Positions 58,397 through 60,000 of a DNA stretch of 60,000 nt are shown here, piece after piece. The stretch is from the NCBI GenBank assembly GCA_914767715.1, contig OU612075.1, positions 6,326,001-6,386,000 of the forward strand. The letters are read 5' to 3'. Each line of letters begins with the position of its first letter. The stretch's first letter is position 1. Position numbers and translations under genes: made by a program. Below the pieces are notes generated by a model, which made no database searches, was not told the origin of the DNA, and was given only the letters and a program-made list of their open reading frames with translations. The DNA is from Membranipora membranacea (Eukaryota; Bryozoa; Gymnolaemata; Cheilostomatida; Membraniporidae).

Positions 58397-58534
58397 GGGG
58401 ATGGTGAGATGGCGCAATCGGTTAGCGAGCTTGCTGTTCACTGCCAGGCGATTAGTGCCGCAAGATTTGGGGGAGCTTTAAAGATTGATTGTTCTGGCCC
58501 CCAGAACCCTAGGGTGCAGACCTCTTCTGGAAAT
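58397..58534 (+). mobile_element. tRNA-derived SINE, family 1, copy 4
   Basis: It starts GGGGATGGTGAGATGGCGCA like copy 2 and keeps box A, but box B is lost by a small deletion (GCCGCAAGATTTGGGGGAGC). The tail CCCCAGAACCCTAGGGTG is present. Confidence 0.75.
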
Positions 58535-59139
58535 TAGAAAAAGAAAAAGATACCGATTTTACCGCACTTCATAGTTGTTAAATTGTTTGCGTTTAATTAG
58601 GAAGTGATTCATCTGAGAGTTTAGAGGCTTGATAAATCAATTTCGCATGGTTGGTGAGAGATTACTCAAAACATATTATTGAAGTTTTTGTTGCTAAAAA
58701 TAAATAATATGGTTTTCTCTACACCTCATTCCTGTCATGATGAAACTGAGAAGCAATAGAAACAGGAATTATTAAAACACTCAAGTTGTGACATTAATAA
58801 GGTGCATAATGATAATTGTGGGAAAATAATGATGTCATTATCTTTGTCTATTTGACAACACAGAGATTGATCTTAGAATGATGTATCATTGCCCCCACAT
58901 TCCTTGTATTATGTACCCTGGAGGAGAATAGTATTTTTAGGAGGAAAAATGTACCGCACGCGTAGGCTTGACAAATAAAAATTCTTCTGTTATCTAACAT
59001 TTACTCCGCCTCCTTACAAAACAACGGTGAAATGCTGAGAGTAAACATAAAGTCATGAAACCCAAAACTAGCGAGGATAACCACATGGGAATATTTATCT
59101 TTCCTAACTCGTATCTTCTAACTTTTTGATCAGGCCTAC

Positions 59140-59260
59140 CAAGCCAGCCTTGAAATCCATGGCATATGCATTTCTTTCTCTTCTTCCCGCAGGAGTTAGA
59201 TGTCCGACCCCTTGCCAAGAGGTGGTGATGTTTCTGGCTCATTAGTTGGGCACAGCATCA
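59140..59260 (-). repeat. Interspersed repeat, copy 2
   Basis: This matches 53440-53560 on the same strand, as described there, with an internal insertion carrying GAAGAAGAGAAAGAAATGC. Confidence 0.45.
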
Positions 59261-59718
59261 CCATTAGGCACCTTCAGTAAGATAAATGATATGCTGTCCC
59301 TTTATCCTCAAATTGCCATACTAACACAGTCACTATGCAATGTCATATTACGCTTCCGCCTCAATGCTGGAAAATAGGTGCTCAACAAGTATGTATGCAT
59401 ACAAGACACAACAAATTCAATTATACGTACATCAGAGCATACTAAGGTTAAGAATTAGGCCTGAACTGACAAACTACCAATATCATAGAGCTGAACTCAA
59501 TATCCGACATGACTCATGACAGCAATATTATCATATTCCAAGGTATCTGTATTGTCATAGCGGTTGGAACTTTTATTATTTGTGATAGCAATGTATTATG
59601 ATTTATCTTTAATTTTCGCATTTCTATTATTGTCGCACATTGTTTCCGATATTTTTTTGTACAAAATATTTATGGGTAAAATAATTTGGCAAAGGATAGG
59701 GTGCTTTCATTTTGATGA

Positions 59719-60000
59719 ATACCGATCTCCCCAGCTGCAACCTTTAAACTCTCAGTGGTTTTTAGTTACTGGCTTTATGATCGGACTCCGGAATGGAACT
59801 GCCTACCTCCAGATCTTGGGATGTTTGGCCTTCAAAACAGGAGAAGCGATGATCTCAGACTCATTAAAGATGGGTCTTCGTTCTTGAAACTTATTATATC
59901 TGTGAAAGCATTGCGCTATGATGACTCTTATGTTGATTTCAAAACCAGTTCAAATAATAAAGCATCACCGTGGGCTGACTTCTCCATGTGGTACGCCTCT
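59719..60000 (+). CDS. Open frame running off the window, unknown
   Basis: Ninety-four codons without a stop run to the end of the window, with a possible acceptor (GTTTTTAG) at 59765. The peptide includes DRTPEWNCLPPDLGMFGL and KALRYDDSYVDFKTSS. The RT..WN.LP..L pattern is reminiscent of the C-terminal region of LINE reverse transcriptases, but the match is short. It could be the start of a host exon, a LINE remnant or chance. Confidence 0.3.
   Translation, partial: MPISPAATFKLSVVFSYWLYDRTPEWNCLPPDLGMFGLQNRRSDDLRLIKDGSSFLKLIISVKALRYDDSYVDFKTSSNNKASPWADFSMWYAS

Larger units (their letters stand above)
53561..59139. other. Mostly unassigned sequence
   Basis: Besides the two SINEs no gene can be supported. 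An open frame at 55326-55538 (KEEREVSFLSEQILQMV...) has protein-like composition but no recognised family and an internal donor-like site. A short ATCA repeat is at 56292-56318. Confidence 0.4.

Noticed and set aside
1-60000. CRISPR arrays, rRNA or bacterial operons
   Set aside because: Repeats here are tandem minisatellites or transposons without spacers, and the genes have introns and poly(A) signals.

Overview
The window looks like nuclear DNA of an animal, probably a marine invertebrate. The signs are AT-rich sequence, GT-AG spliceosomal introns, AATAAA poly(A) signals, phase-1 exons coding for extracellular modules, tRNA-derived SINEs, small inverted-repeat transposons and a Polinton/Maverick element. 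A tunicate would fit, but nothing here proves the taxon.

Region 1 (about 0.8-10.9 kb) is a decayed Polinton/Maverick, the virus-like, self-synthesising DNA transposon class. It keeps a protein-primed family B DNA polymerase and a packaging ATPase on the plus strand. It also keeps a double-jelly-roll major capsid protein, a minor capsid protein fused to a pVI-like basic tail, a chromodomain integrase and an uncharacterised Polinton protein on the minus strand, and an adenain-like protease on the plus strand. Many reading frames carry in-frame stops or frameshifts. The C-terminal end of the capsid gene lies about 3.8 kb from the rest of the gene and on the opposite strand. This indicates an inversion of the block from about 6.39 to 10.17 kb. 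Undoing it would give one plus-strand order: polymerase, ATPase, small protein, unknown protein, integrase, minor capsid, major capsid, protease. I could not find the terminal inverted repeats.

Region 2 (10.9-15.8 kb) is mainly non-coding, with simple repeats. It holds weak traces of a minus-strand gene for a cysteine-rich membrane protein, probably a pseudogene.

Region 3 (15.8-45.2 kb) holds two head-to-tail paralogous genes, A (15942-24177) and B (29643-45050). Each has ten coding exons with the same phases. Each encodes a signal peptide, six CCP/sushi domains, one transmembrane helix and a short tail ending in SNI or SNV. Products are 469 and 466 aa, by conceptual splicing. The core promoters share a TATA box followed by a conserved block. 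Gene B has an extra exon that can replace the first half of CCP2 but cannot be spliced together with the standard one. The products look like cell-surface recognition or complement-control-type receptors; function is not shown by sequence.

Region 4 (47.4-53.1 kb) contains a plus-strand gene (C) whose four coding exons join in frame into a 215-aa hydrophilic protein of unknown family. Region 5 (53-60 kb) is mainly repeats and unassigned sequence, with an open frame running off the right end.

Scattered through regions 2-5 are two tRNA-derived SINE families and at least five kinds of short inverted-repeat (MITE-like) elements, several inside introns of genes A and B.
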